Shown in pieces: positions 22,201 to 31,206 of a DNA stretch of 32,175 nt. Below the pieces are notes generated by a model. That model did no database searches, was not told the DNA's origin, and saw nothing but the letters and a program-made list of their open reading frames with translations. A program made the translations under genes and the position numbers. Origin of the DNA: a virus; IMG/VR virus record IMGVR_UViG_3300017742_000057, positions 1 through 32,175 of that record; one strand, written 5' to 3'. The first letter of the stretch is position 1. Every line of letters begins with the position of its first letter.

Positions 22201-24699
22201 AATCTTACCAATATCGCGCATTGTATAGCGGCGATGGTTGTATTTCTCAACACCAATGTTGGTTGCTTTAAACGTATAAGCAGGAACAAACAAGTCGAAA
22301 AGGACCAAGCCATTTGCTGAGTTAGTAGGAGGAACAGCAGTAAGACTTGGTGTTCCTTTTTCGATTGAGAAATCTCCGTTTGGTAAAATAGTTACTGAGT
22401 CAACACGGGGTAAGAAGTAATCAATCTTACCGGTAATTGCGCTATAAGGATCAAGCGCAAGAATATCTGTTGTGCTTGGGTAAGGTCTAATATCAAAGAA
22501 GTCTCCCAAACGTTTACCGTTGTAAAGAGGAATATCCTCAAGATCAGATTGACCGCCAGAAGAGTTTCTATAACTGTTTACCGTGTAATAGTTACCTCCG
22601 CTAAACTTCCAGTGCTTTACACTAATGGTAGATGCACCAGCTTTAAGGCATCGAACTTTAGCAAGTTCGTATTCTGTTGACCTCTGACCGTCACTAACAA
22701 GTTCAAAGTTATCATCTTCAACGCTGATCAGGTGAAAGACATTCGGAACTTCAACAATATCCCCAACGGCTGGCAGAGGACTGTTATTTAAAGTTATTGT
22801 TTCGGTGGTTTCGGTTTTAATACCAATGTTGGTAAGGTCATTTACTACTGTAGCAATAATGCTAATAACATCTCCATCGGCCGCTGTTGGAATATCTAAA
22901 GTTAGCGAATCCGTGTCAGCGCTTGACACAACAGTAAATTGTGTTGGTAGTAAAACCTTATCTTGAGTAGAGTTGTAAACAGTAATTGAAGAAGGACTCT
23001 TATCAAATGTTACTCCAGTAAGATCAAAGGTTACTTCGTTACCAGAAGCTACCGGCATGTCAGCAGAGAGGTTAACTCTTTCAGTAACTTGAATTGAGTT
23101 AAACTTTCTAACCGCTATTCGAGAAAGTGGAAACAGCGTTGAATTAATTTGTGTATCGTGTAACTTAACGCCGTTCCTTGCTTCAACATTAAAATGAAGT
23201 GTGCCATAATCGGTAACTGCGGCTCCTCTAATGGTTTCTACATTGTCAAATTTCTTTCCAGTATTAAGAGAAATATCGTGAAGAAACATACGATGCTTGG
23301 CGCCGTCAATAAGCTCAACTGAAAGAATTTTACAAGTACCAATTGTTGCATCACTTGCATCCAAAAGGTTATAAGTTCGACTGTAATTATCAAAGAAAGG
23401 TAAGCCTTCACCGTTACCTGTACCATATCCTGATTCGGGACTAGAGTCAGTTTCAGGACTAGCAAGAGGGGAAGCAAAGTTATCAACATTTCGAAGTTGA
23501 CCTTCAACATAGTTACCCATATTGGCCACGGCTGAACTATCTTCCAATACTCCGCTTCGTAAATCGGCTGCGGATACCCGTGCTTTATCTCCTAAAAGCG
23601 TAAGCGGCGATTGCAGATCAACTCTTTTTCCACGAACATAAGCAACGGAAGGGGAAAGAGTAGCTGCATATTTTTTGTCCGCATCTGTTTGAGAAAGATT
23701 ATTAGCAGCGGTGCTATTTTTATAACGTCCTGTGTATGAAGCAGCGTTTAAAACTTCTTGAATTTCAATACCAAAATTGTTTACCACATAGCTTCCGCTT
23801 TCTTCAAAAGTTCGTTGGGCAAGAATTTTTTCAAGAGTAGTACCACTGTTATCAATCGCATTCTCAACAATAATAACCTTGTTATCTTTAATCTGTAAAA
23901 GAATTACATAATTGTTATCGTCCTCAAAGGCTGTAACCAAATCCAAAGTAAGAGTAATTTGATAACGATCCGCGCCTGGTGCAGCAAAGTTTGGTTGCCC
24001 GTTTGCGTTATCAAACAACGTTGAATCCGCACCACTAGTAACTTGCTTTTCACCGATTTTTAATACTGCATACCCGTCGAAAAGTTCATCTTCTCCAAGG
24101 GCTCGGCAGACAAACTGTTCTGTAGCGGAAGCTAAACAACCATTGACAAAGAAGATACCGTTTGGCAAAAACAAGCTAACAGCGTTACCGTTGTTAATCA
24201 CGGTACCATTAATAACATTTTCCAGTGTATCTTCAATCGCCACCCCGCCTGCTGTAATTTCATTTACAGTTCCGGTGGTATTAGCTTGACGATATTGAAT
24301 ATAAAGACGATACGTAAGATTCTGGAGTAACTCTCCTTTTACCAACGCTGCTGTAATGGTGTCGTTAGATGTTACAGAAATACCTGTTGTGTCAGCAAGT
24401 AATTTAGCAAATGCATCTCCATCAGTTGTGTTTTCAAATGTAACATCAATAAAGCTTAACGTATTATCAAAGGTGGTGTCACCGCCAATAATAGGACTGT
24501 TTGGTTTAAACAAACTCTGGCCAAGACGATCAAGTTGCGCTTGAAGAAGCGACTGAGCCTGGTTAAGCTCCCTTGCCTGAACGGTTCGCCCCGGCTGGAA
24601 TAAAATCCTTAAATAGTTTTTATCCAGAGGAGTTAAACCGGCAGTGTCCGGTGTGTTAATGTCGTCGTAATACTTTGATGTGTAAGCCGTGATTGCCAT
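19255..24699 (-). CDS. Giant baseplate/peripheral structural protein, DUF4815-type (gp10-like position)
   Basis: Large virion structural protein, 1814 residues, encoded after gp8 as T4 gp9/gp10 would be. The N-terminus (KYYDDINTPDTAGLTPLDKN, then YLRILFQPGRTVQARELNQA and QSLLQAQLDRLGQSLF) is the DUF4815 signature of marine T4-like phages. A linker rich in Gly, Arg and Trp (about residues 1020-1070) precedes TRTVTETRVVQERIEQALG and the conserved VRPYARSKALYFRAEGLKPS with FYFFIDGVDVTSN (about 1080-1130). The C-terminus (EFSSFIIKIVMRGKNYGDAP, then SKDLRIIATV) is also family-like. The ATG overlaps the gp8 stop by one base (TAATG). It probably sits at the baseplate rim and carries fibres. An orthology claim to gp10 would be inference, so no symbol is given. 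Confidence 0.88.
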   Translation of the reverse strand: MAITAYTSKYYDDINTPDTAGLTPLDKNYLRILFQPGRTVQARELNQAQSLLQAQLDRLGQSLFKPNSPIIGGDTTFDNTLSFIDVTFENTTDGDAFAKLLADTTGISVTSNDTITAALVKGELLQNLTYRLYIQYRQANTTGTVNEITAGGVAIEDTLENVINGTVINNGNAVSLFLPNGIFFVNGCLASATEQFVCRALGEDELFDGYAVLKIGEKQVTSGADSTLFDNANGQPNFAAPGADRYQITLTLDLVTAFEDDNNYVILLQIKDNKVIIVENAIDNSGTTLEKILAQRTFEESGSYVVNNFGIEIQEVLNAASYTGRYKNSTAANNLSQTDADKKYAATLSPSVAYVRGKRVDLQSPLTLLGDKARVSAADLRSGVLEDSSAVANMGNYVEGQLRNVDNFASPLASPETDSSPESGYGTGNGEGLPFFDNYSRTYNLLDASDATIGTCKILSVELIDGAKHRMFLHDISLNTGKKFDNVETIRGAAVTDYGTLHFNVEARNGVKLHDTQINSTLFPLSRIAVRKFNSIQVTERVNLSADMPVASGNEVTFDLTGVTFDKSPSSITVYNSTQDKVLLPTQFTVVSSADTDSLTLDIPTAADGDVISIIATVVNDLTNIGIKTETTETITLNNSPLPAVGDIVEVPNVFHLISVEDDNFELVSDGQRSTEYELAKVRCLKAGASTISVKHWKFSGGNYYTVNSYRNSSGGQSDLEDIPLYNGKRLGDFFDIRPYPSTTDILALDPYSAITGKIDYFLPRVDSVTILPNGDFSIEKGTPSLTAVPPTNSANGLVLFDLFVPAYTFKATNIGVEKYNHRRYTMRDIGKIDTRVSNLEYYTSLSLLEKGANDKSIFDDDGTARFKNGLVVDGFRNFTIGNARSSDFLCHYERERGHLYPAFKGYSIPFELISTDGIDIDADSEFTESGLHNEVLTLPYNQVAYITQPYATQFMSVQPYEFVATLGQMILAPEVDTWNDTITAPEIDFDIFGGTTLFDTLNDVLENQAGRANAASGIGSANAGWRAARPGEGNPALGGGWRRDTTRTGPWWEREETRTVTETRVVQERIEQALGEFVTDVKVRPYARSKALYFRAEGLKPSSKFYFFIDGVDVTSNAHLLTRSEIINSHEHTETAILTSQIEGEVEKFLTNDLTVPTWFGTRWYNLKSSDRSFATTVANQNTALRYWSYVKTILDTINATTNSAEEKTRQINSLLPGFDQSSLSQYDGADEATLLAAFPTSDIISDADGVAEGIFIIPNNDTLRFSSGEKTVTITNSPRNLKEESTSNASARFISNGLEINKQALNISTTLPRLQRETRTETRTNTIYDPLAQSFSVTDTTGIFATSIDLFFAGKPATENTKVPVQSYIVTTSNGYPTGEVVPGSEISIDWEDVRTSTDASLATTFEFPHPIHLAADTEYATVCFSTSPEYTAYIAEQGGDKTDLQTGHVITSQPALGSLFASSNKSTWTPMQNKDLKFTLRRGSFATNQTAQFVAGPQVGTHLGEIDSTTISNNTGWNELTCTVTVEAPFTTVIDSDGNSTKVAVSGGITTTATPVFNPDDSSISKINLVRKGFGYLEVPTVTITDGTKTETITGTLNRYNVGAFSLNQKSINLGGKTSIRNEVFFEETKYDVEPLLPVEYITNQNHNIQASNIDKTNLQTFFSSTDERLTPVINRDLSLETRDYFISETGDTSQYITREMALDNLSDQIDVYLDVNRPSTTSEIEVFAQLKDTNNAIISSTETDTNFHTLSAINPTSIPVNINRGRFSEVRFNLNTEPVEFSSFIIKIVMRGKNYGDAPFSKDLRIIATV

Positions 24700-26699
24700 T
24701 ATAGTTGGATGATAAGTTTAAGCTCTTCGTTTTGCCCTTCAGCTCGAGTAACTGTAGATCTGTTATCAATAAAGACCACGTCTCCAGTTCCTTTTTGGTA
24801 TGTAGAAGTAAATTTAGCGTCGGGTGTCAAGCTGGTCGTAACGGTTGATGAACCAAGTGTGTCATCTTTAGGTGCCTCAAAAGTAATTGCAGAAGCTTCG
24901 CTAGTTTCACCTGATACAAGAATTGGCTCGTAACCATAGTAATGATCGGTGTAATAGTAGTATCTAAAAGTACTTAGTTCACTACCAGACTCTCGTGTTT
25001 GCACGTGAGAAATAACGCCAACCTTTTTACCATCTTGAACGATTTGCCACCCAGCACCAATATTATTTGCGCCGTCTGCAGGAATTACTTGAGTCCCTGG
25101 GAACGTAAAATACTTAAGAGGTTGAACGTAATCCGCAGTAAGATTCGCGTCAGCTGCATTGAGAGGATTTTTAATAACGCTAACCTGATGATATTCTGTA
25201 GCATCAGGAATATAAGTAGCATTACCGGTATCAATAAAAAGTCCAAGGTAAAAGGCTGGAAGCGTTTCAAACTTGGCAAACCCAAATCCTTCAATAGGAC
25301 CAATCTTTGGCATGATAACCGCATCTCTTCTCAAACTTGCGGAAGCGTAACTCGATACATCAGGGCTATCATCGAATCCTAGAATACCTGAAGTATTACC
25401 ACGAAGATCTTCAAGTCTGGTGGTTGTGAGCGGCGAACCGCCAGCTGCGCTTATATCAACCCTGCAATCTTTCCATGCAAGAATATCAGCAAAATCAGTT
25501 GTGTAATTTGTATCAGTAAGTCTAATTTCTGAAATTGATTTGGTCGCAATATTAATCACGTGATCAACGTCGGTGATTGTTTCACTGCGAGAAAATCCAA
25601 ATTCATCTATACCGCGTAAGGTAATATCAGCTTGAATAGTAACGGTTGTATCTCCGCCAGTAAAGAGACCTGGGTCAGGCTCGTAAACGTTACCGCCATC
25701 AATTATATTAAATCCGAATACCAAACCACCAGTTTTTGTTTTGATATAAGAAGTAAGGTTATCACTTCCAGCAAGAGTAAATACAGCAGGAGATTCGCTT
25801 AGGCTTTCAACATCCGCTTTGGTATCTCCACCAGAAAGAGTTGTAGCCGTGACTAGTGTATTAACTTCAGGGGAGTCTGCGATTGAATCGCGAATCGCTT
25901 GAGCAAGTTGGTCAATCGTAAGATCAACTTCACCAGGGCTATCAGCAGAAGCTGGAACAGTGATTGTTATATCCGTTCCAGTAACCGCAACTGCAATAGC
26001 ACTTGCTTGAGGACTCGATTCATCAACCACAAATGTAACCGTAATACCGTTTCCGGAAATACCAGTTGTTTGAGCTTCAAGTTTTAGCGTACCATCAGTA
26101 AATTGCACAAACGCAAAAGCTGCAGTGGTGTTATCACTTGAAGAAGTTGTAGCACTGCCGTTTCCAATATCAATAAACTGAGAACTGTTAATGTCGCTGT
26201 ATTGCTCAAACCTTCCAAGGTATGTAAACACATAACCTGAAGTTGTTGAAAGAATTCCGTAATCAGTAAAGGACTGGCCAAGACGCGCAATCACGTCAGC
26301 ATCAACCGCAGATCCATCAACCGGAGCCTGTAGAACCAAAAAGATTTGATCACTAACTGTAACGTAGCAAGGTTTAAGGTCATTGGTCGTATCGGTATAA
26401 AAACACGTTGGATCAAGAGGATCAAACGCCTTGTATTTAGTTGATATCGCAAGATCGTTACGTGGAATCACTCGGGAAATATTTGTTGAATTAATTCTAA
26501 ATAATCCAGTGATGTGATCCAAAACGCGTTGTTGATCGTTAAATGTTCCAACCGGAAATGGAGCGGTAGCAGAAGTACCTGCAACATCGTCCCATGCATC
26601 TTGTTGACCAATCCCTACGTAATAGGAATTACTCGTAATATCCGATTCCAGTATGTCCGCAGAATTTCTTCGGAACTGTTCTGTAATGATTGCTGCCAT
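24699..26699 (-). CDS. 8: Baseplate wedge protein gp8-like, enlarged
   Basis: Wedge subunit of the baseplate. The protein is 666 residues, twice T4 gp8 (334). gp8-type features are the start (IITEQFRRNSADIL, YYVGIGQQDAWDD, PFPVGTFNDQQRVLDHITGL, ISRVIPRNDLAI) and the C-terminal strand block (GFGFAKFETLPAFYLGLFID, ATEYHQVSVIKNPLNAADA, VQPLKYFTF). An extra domain interrupts the family between about residues 200 and 312. It begins TGISGNGITVTFVVDES and contains ITITVPASADSPGEVDLTID, QLAQAIRDSIADSP and LVTATTLSGGD. This pattern recurs in phage structural proteins as an inserted beta module. An exact TATAAATA lies 5 nt before the ATG. The stop overlaps the next start. Confidence 0.88.
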   Translation of the reverse strand: MAAIITEQFRRNSADILESDITSNSYYVGIGQQDAWDDVAGTSATAPFPVGTFNDQQRVLDHITGLFRINSTNISRVIPRNDLAISTKYKAFDPLDPTCFYTDTTNDLKPCYVTVSDQIFLVLQAPVDGSAVDADVIARLGQSFTDYGILSTTSGYVFTYLGRFEQYSDINSSQFIDIGNGSATTSSSDNTTAAFAFVQFTDGTLKLEAQTTGISGNGITVTFVVDESSPQASAIAVAVTGTDITITVPASADSPGEVDLTIDQLAQAIRDSIADSPEVNTLVTATTLSGGDTKADVESLSESPAVFTLAGSDNLTSYIKTKTGGLVFGFNIIDGGNVYEPDPGLFTGGDTTVTIQADITLRGIDEFGFSRSETITDVDHVINIATKSISEIRLTDTNYTTDFADILAWKDCRVDISAAGGSPLTTTRLEDLRGNTSGILGFDDSPDVSSYASASLRRDAVIMPKIGPIEGFGFAKFETLPAFYLGLFIDTGNATYIPDATEYHQVSVIKNPLNAADANLTADYVQPLKYFTFPGTQVIPADGANNIGAGWQIVQDGKKVGVISHVQTRESGSELSTFRYYYYTDHYYGYEPILVSGETSEASAITFEAPKDDTLGSSTVTTSLTPDAKFTSTYQKGTGDVVFIDNRSTVTRAEGQNEELKLIIQL

Positions 26700-26704
26700 A
26701 ATGT

Positions 26705-26712
26705 TATTTATA
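26705..26712 (-). promoter_or_regulatory. T4-type late promoter TATAAATA, 5 nt before the gp8-like start
   Basis: The minus strand reads TATAAATA, then ACATT, then ATG. It has the same 5-nt spacing as at gp13 and the gp67-like gene, in the 27-nt gap after the gp7-like gene. No Shine-Dalgarno is present. Confidence 0.7.
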
Positions 26713-26726
26713 TATGTATTAAGAGA

Positions 26727-29192
26727 TTAGTCTTGAGTAAATGTGAAAGAATTTAAAAAAGGTTCTTTTGTATCGTATTCGTAGCCAACTGGAGAATCAT
26801 CCAATCCTCCTAAAAAGCTCCTTGAATTTAACGGGGAATCAAAGGGAGGAGAGTTATCTGTCCAAGCTGTATTATATATTGGGTTGATAAAGCGATCGTT
26901 TGATACAATCGCAGCTAAAGCATAACTGCTTCCAAAAAGTGGAGTGCTATCATCATATGATGCTATAGTTTCCCATAAAGTAAAATCAAGTTCAAATAAT
27001 TCTGGAATATGATCGGTTGTCCAAGGGTCGCGATTAATAAATAATAGCTCGCCTTCAGGACTTGAGTCTGAAGTATAAAGTCCCCAATAACGATTTGATT
27101 CAGAGAACTGGAAAAACAAATTTGAGTTATCCGATTCATATGTATGAAGTGTATCAATAATTGCTTCTGGGCTGTTGCCATCTACAACACTTGTTGTTCC
27201 AGTAAATACAAAATGTTCTGATGCAACTTCTCCTTCAGCGAGACCTTCGGCGTGAGCATCCATAATAAAGTCAAACTCTGCAATATTAAATTGACCTAAG
27301 TAAGATAAGGTATAAAAGTCAATAAGTGCTTCAGTACTAAAGTTGTTAAAGTGCGTATTATAACTAACCCCAAACGCAGAAGCAGTATCTGAAAACCTGA
27401 TATTACCTTGTAGTCTGTTGATAATATCTGGAACCGCTTCTCTAAATTTTTGAATGTTTAAAGTATTACTTGAAAAGGTGGCGTCTTCATACAGCGCTCT
27501 AAAGGTAGGATCAATTCCGCTCTCTGAAGTGATTGTTCCAGTTGGGAGTTTCCATTTATACTTTAGTAGCACTTGTTTAAACCCACCGTCGAGAAGAGGA
27601 ACATCATTATTAAAAGTTGCACTTGTACTGTGTTGGTAATTTGTTTCGTCTCGGTTAAGAGCCAAAGCACCGTTAACATATACATCTCCAACCTGTAAAA
27701 GATCGTTTCCAATTTCAATGCGGTCGCTGTAAATGTGTATAAAACTAGCAGTCTCGGGCGAATCATCGTTACTGGTAAATCTAATAAGATTTTGATCAAC
27801 AGCAAAAGGACTAGGATCGCCGGCGTCAAAAATAAACGAAACCCAACCTTCCTTATATTCAGTTGAACTTAAATACGTAGGAAGATATGTAATAGGTGAG
27901 TTGGCAGGCTCGTTAAAGTCTTCAATAATCAAGCTGCTATCAACAAATGTTGAAAACGAATCGCTTGAAGCTTCAAGCGGCTCAAAGGCAGAAGCAAATT
28001 TAAATGCACCGTCAGAAACTTTTGTATATTCAGCATCTCCTTCAGATATTGAAAGGTTTCCAAACTCACCCCAACCTGCGTTATCAACAAACTTTCCATC
28101 TTTATTCCACGTATCGCGATAAGCGGTTTGAACGGTGTTTTGATTTACTGCGGAATAGCAAATAATAAAGTTAACGAAAAACGCTTTAAGTAAATCTCTA
28201 TCAACCCCATCCCTTCTATTGTTACCAAAAATTGATCTGGTGTGTGTCAGGTAATGAAAACCTCTGTCACCCATCAACACTTTAATTAAAAACGTAAGAG
28301 CAAGATTCGAGTATTGATTCAGCGGAGAATGCCGCCCGAAAAACGTATCCCAATCAATAAAGTCTGCAAAGGAATTAAGCGATTGTGTTTCGGCCCAGCC
28401 TTCTGGGGATGTACTTGTTTTATATTCAAACAACCGTGGGATGTTATTAAATTTTGTAACACTACTTTCAAGATCGTCAGCATCAGTAACAATATAAAGC
28501 GTACCGTCTGCGGGAGCATCAGCACCAGTAGGAAGTTCTGAAGTAAGCTTAACAACCTTGGTTACGTCCAAGTAAAACTCAAGCGCTTCTTTGATCCAAT
28601 CATTATCATGAATGAGTTCAAGAGTTAGCGCAACAAAGAATTTAAGGCCAGCTGGGTGAACGAACTTAAGGTATTCATTTCTCCAATTTGCTTCATCGTC
28701 TTTAGATTTAACAACATAAGAAAACTCTTGATACCGAAAGCTATCACGGATCTTATTTACTGTTGAAGTTGTTCCTTTTTCTAAATCAGCCACTGTAAAT
28801 AGCACGTCTTTTGGATACACCAGAGTTACAAATTCATTATAGAAAATACGGAAGAAGGCATAAATACTTTCTTCAGATCCACGTGCATTGTAGTAATCAG
28901 CAATAATCTTATACAGTCTTACACGATCAAGGGATCTGCTTTTAGGAATTGCAGACGCGATCATGCGTTCAATCGCATCCAAATACCTTGAGCTTGCTGT
29001 ATCAACGTCGTGTTGACGAATTAAGTTATTCAGCTCAAAGGAAGGTTTAAGCTCTTTGTTAAGGTGACGATAATAAGCCTTTAACAGCTTTATCATTTCT
29101 GGTGCAGATGTTTCAAAGTGCTCGGGTAAAACCGATTCGACCATCTGTGTTTCAACCGCGGTTGCGGTACCTGTTGCTATGCTTAACTCCAT
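26727..29192 (-). CDS. Baseplate wedge protein, gp7-like
   Basis: Large wedge protein between gp6 and gp8, the position of T4 gene 7 (1032 residues there, 821 here). The N-terminal helical domain (residues about 18-135) is the part shared with marine T4-like phages: LPEHFETSAPEMIKLLKAYY, RHLNKELKPS, RQHDVDTASSRYLDAIERMI, IPKSRSLDRVRLYKIIADYY, ARGSEESIYAFFRIFYNE and VYPKDVLF. This 'short of T4' domain has the form 'Y-.-.-L, R-D-I-D, Y-x-x-K-G-[ST]-E, F-R-[IL]-F-[FY]-[NG]-E'. The rest is beta-rich, with segments that could be jelly-roll or LamG-like (about 400-720), and holds many S-P loops. An upstream TGTAAATA 6 nt before the ATG is one mismatch from the late box. The gp7 assignment is by position plus N-terminal domain. 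Confidence 0.75.
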   Translation of the reverse strand: MELSIATGTATAVETQMVESVLPEHFETSAPEMIKLLKAYYRHLNKELKPSFELNNLIRQHDVDTASSRYLDAIERMIASAIPKSRSLDRVRLYKIIADYYNARGSEESIYAFFRIFYNEFVTLVYPKDVLFTVADLEKGTTSTVNKIRDSFRYQEFSYVVKSKDDEANWRNEYLKFVHPAGLKFFVALTLELIHDNDWIKEALEFYLDVTKVVKLTSELPTGADAPADGTLYIVTDADDLESSVTKFNNIPRLFEYKTSTSPEGWAETQSLNSFADFIDWDTFFGRHSPLNQYSNLALTFLIKVLMGDRGFHYLTHTRSIFGNNRRDGVDRDLLKAFFVNFIICYSAVNQNTVQTAYRDTWNKDGKFVDNAGWGEFGNLSISEGDAEYTKVSDGAFKFASAFEPLEASSDSFSTFVDSSLIIEDFNEPANSPITYLPTYLSSTEYKEGWVSFIFDAGDPSPFAVDQNLIRFTSNDDSPETASFIHIYSDRIEIGNDLLQVGDVYVNGALALNRDETNYQHSTSATFNNDVPLLDGGFKQVLLKYKWKLPTGTITSESGIDPTFRALYEDATFSSNTLNIQKFREAVPDIINRLQGNIRFSDTASAFGVSYNTHFNNFSTEALIDFYTLSYLGQFNIAEFDFIMDAHAEGLAEGEVASEHFVFTGTTSVVDGNSPEAIIDTLHTYESDNSNLFFQFSESNRYWGLYTSDSSPEGELLFINRDPWTTDHIPELFELDFTLWETIASYDDSTPLFGSSYALAAIVSNDRFINPIYNTAWTDNSPPFDSPLNSRSFLGGLDDSPVGYEYDTKEPFLNSFTFTQD

Positions 29193-29198
29193 ATTGTT

Positions 29199-29206
29199 TA
29201 TTTACA
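29199..29206 (-). promoter_or_regulatory. Weak late-promoter-like TGTAAATA before the gp7-like gene
   Basis: The minus strand reads TGTAAATA, then AACAAT, then ATG. It has one mismatch from TATAAATA and lies 6 nt from the start codon, similar in geometry to the 5-nt exact boxes. The mismatch at position 2 makes function uncertain. Confidence 0.3.
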
Positions 29207-29213
29207 ATCTTTA

Positions 29214-31202
29214 CTAATATGAACTCCCGCCAGTAGAAGTTGATCCAGTACCACTGCTGCTACTGCTGCTCGAGCTTGAATCTCCAAGTGTTGTTGTGTT
29301 ACGATCTTTACTAAAGGCGCTGTAATCAACTGAGCGAGAACTACCTCCTCGGGCAATCTCATCAGGAAACGCCGTAAAGGTTGAGTTATTAAGGTCAATG
29401 TTTAAAAGCAAGTTTCTTTTACCAACAATATCATTACTTTTAGGATTGGCTATAAAGGTTATTTCGGTTGTTTCATCTGCAAACACATTAGCCAAATCCA
29501 TTACACCTGTGCTAAGATTAATTTGGCCGATGTCAGCAACGCGTGTTACGGTTCCATTATTAATTGTGCATGTAAAAACGTTTCTTATAACCCGGTCTGA
29601 GGTTGCTTCATCCTTAATATAAATTGCTTCACCACCAAGTTTATGAACAGGATTGGTGTTAATGTTAATAAGTGTTTTACCATCATCAGGTACCAGCTCT
29701 GCACCGAACTTAATATTAAAATCTGAAATACTTCCGTCTGCAGGAATGGTAATTTTCTTACTTAATAAAACACGAACCAAAGAGTTCATTATAGAATTAA
29801 GATGTGTATCAATCTTTCGTTGAAACAAGGAATGCCTGAAGATAACATCAAACCCGTTAATATCATTTTGTGCAAAAGGAACAACAACATTGTTTTTAAT
29901 TTCCAGTGCCAGTTCTGTTGCACTAAGAGAAGAAATACTTGGGTTGTATTTAACAAGAACATCAACCACAATATCTACAAACTCAGGGTCCACAATTTGT
30001 GGTGTAATGGCAAGAACCTTTTTAGATTCAAGAAAGTCAAGAATGGCAGTTTTATCAGCTTCAGAAATAACACTTTCTGTATAAGAAGAATTAGGCTTTG
30101 CAGAAATAAGGGCCGATCCAAAGATAGGTGGATCGTTGTCCTCCCCACCCCAAGCACTAACACTTTGAACAAACGAAAAGTTAGAAAGAATTAAATTTTT
30201 ATAATCTTCAGAAGTAACCGCTCGGTTCTGTGTTGTGAAACTGTTGATTGCATTACTTTTTAAATGATCAACCGTTTCTTTATTGCTTCCTCCACTTGAC
30301 CTAGCTCCGCACATAATTGAAAGGGAAGTACCTGCCGAAGTAAAGTTACCACTGGTATCACCTGCAATACTAAAGGCAGCATTTACGTCGTTTCCTGCTG
30401 TACCACTTGTCACAAGATATTGAACTTCAATCACGTTACCTGCATCAAGCTTGTCGCCATAAATTCCGTTACCAAAAGTAAGCTCGTAGCGACCAGAACT
30501 GTTCTCATTAATAAAGTAAATTTTGGATTCTGAATTAATACCAATTGTATCAAATTGATTGTAGCGTGTTGCGGTTCCTTCACTCTTGGCTCCTGTTGGA
30601 TAAACCAAAACGCGAAGCGAAGTTATATCAACATCTTCATCGCCTAATTCGTAACGCTGACCGGTGTCAACCGCATTAGCTTCAAACGTTGTTGTAACAA
30701 GTCGGCCTTCGTACCCAATCAGTGGTTCATCTTCGCCAACGGTATAAAAGTGTGAGTCGCCAACCGTTGTCTTTTTAAGCGTAGTAATATCATCAAGAAT
30801 AACAAAAGAATAGTTTTCAGAATTATAAGTTGTTGTTAGTCGAGTACCACGAGGAACTACATAAGTGTTGTCAGAATCAGCTTCAGCGCCAATGGTTCCA
30901 ACAAGGTCCACTCGAGCTGCAGCAAAACTACGAGGAATATATCCAAGGAGTTTGGCCGCGGAAACAACACTGCTTCTAAGTTGAGCAGAGTCAATAAAAC
31001 TTTCGTTCACCGCCACATGCGCAAGCATTGCGTTATAATGAGTGTTGTATGCTAGCAGGTCAACAATGTTGTTAAGGTTGGAACCTTCAAAATCCCAATC
31101 AGTAAATTCTGTTTCGCTGTTCTTAAAATAATCAATTAGATTCGCTTTAATTTGCGCAAAGTCTAATTCAGAAACATTGAGCTGTTCTCCGTTAATTGCC
31201 AT
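29214..31202 (-). CDS. 6: Baseplate wedge protein gp6
   Basis: Core wedge subunit, which in T4 forms the ring of dimers around the hub. The protein is 662 residues (T4 660). The N-terminus is highly characteristic: LDFAQIKANLIDYFKNSETE, FTDWDFEGSNLNNIVDLLAY, NTHYNAMLAHVAVNESFIDS, AQLRSSVVSAAKLLGYIPRS. Further typical parts are FTTQNRAVTSEDYKNLILS, SVSAWGGEDNDPPIFGSALI (the baseplate J-like region) and the C-terminal FTAFPDEIARGGSSRSVDYS. The last residues are a Ser/Gly-rich tail with a run of seven or more Ser, which may be flexible. It starts 4 nt after the gp25 stop without a clear Shine-Dalgarno, suggesting coupling. Confidence 0.97.
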   Translation of the reverse strand: MAINGEQLNVSELDFAQIKANLIDYFKNSETEFTDWDFEGSNLNNIVDLLAYNTHYNAMLAHVAVNESFIDSAQLRSSVVSAAKLLGYIPRSFAAARVDLVGTIGAEADSDNTYVVPRGTRLTTTYNSENYSFVILDDITTLKKTTVGDSHFYTVGEDEPLIGYEGRLVTTTFEANAVDTGQRYELGDEDVDITSLRVLVYPTGAKSEGTATRYNQFDTIGINSESKIYFINENSSGRYELTFGNGIYGDKLDAGNVIEVQYLVTSGTAGNDVNAAFSIAGDTSGNFTSAGTSLSIMCGARSSGGSNKETVDHLKSNAINSFTTQNRAVTSEDYKNLILSNFSFVQSVSAWGGEDNDPPIFGSALISAKPNSSYTESVISEADKTAILDFLESKKVLAITPQIVDPEFVDIVVDVLVKYNPSISSLSATELALEIKNNVVVPFAQNDINGFDVIFRHSLFQRKIDTHLNSIMNSLVRVLLSKKITIPADGSISDFNIKFGAELVPDDGKTLININTNPVHKLGGEAIYIKDEATSDRVIRNVFTCTINNGTVTRVADIGQINLSTGVMDLANVFADETTEITFIANPKSNDIVGKRNLLLNIDLNNSTFTAFPDEIARGGSSRSVDYSAFSKDRNTTTLGDSSSSSSSSSGTGSTSTGGSSY

Positions 31203-31206
31203 AAGT

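Noticed and set aside
29214-29290. Ser-rich tail of gp6 as evidence of a frameshift
   Set aside because: The frame is continuous to a normal stop and the preceding residues match gp6; a low-complexity tail is the simpler explanation.
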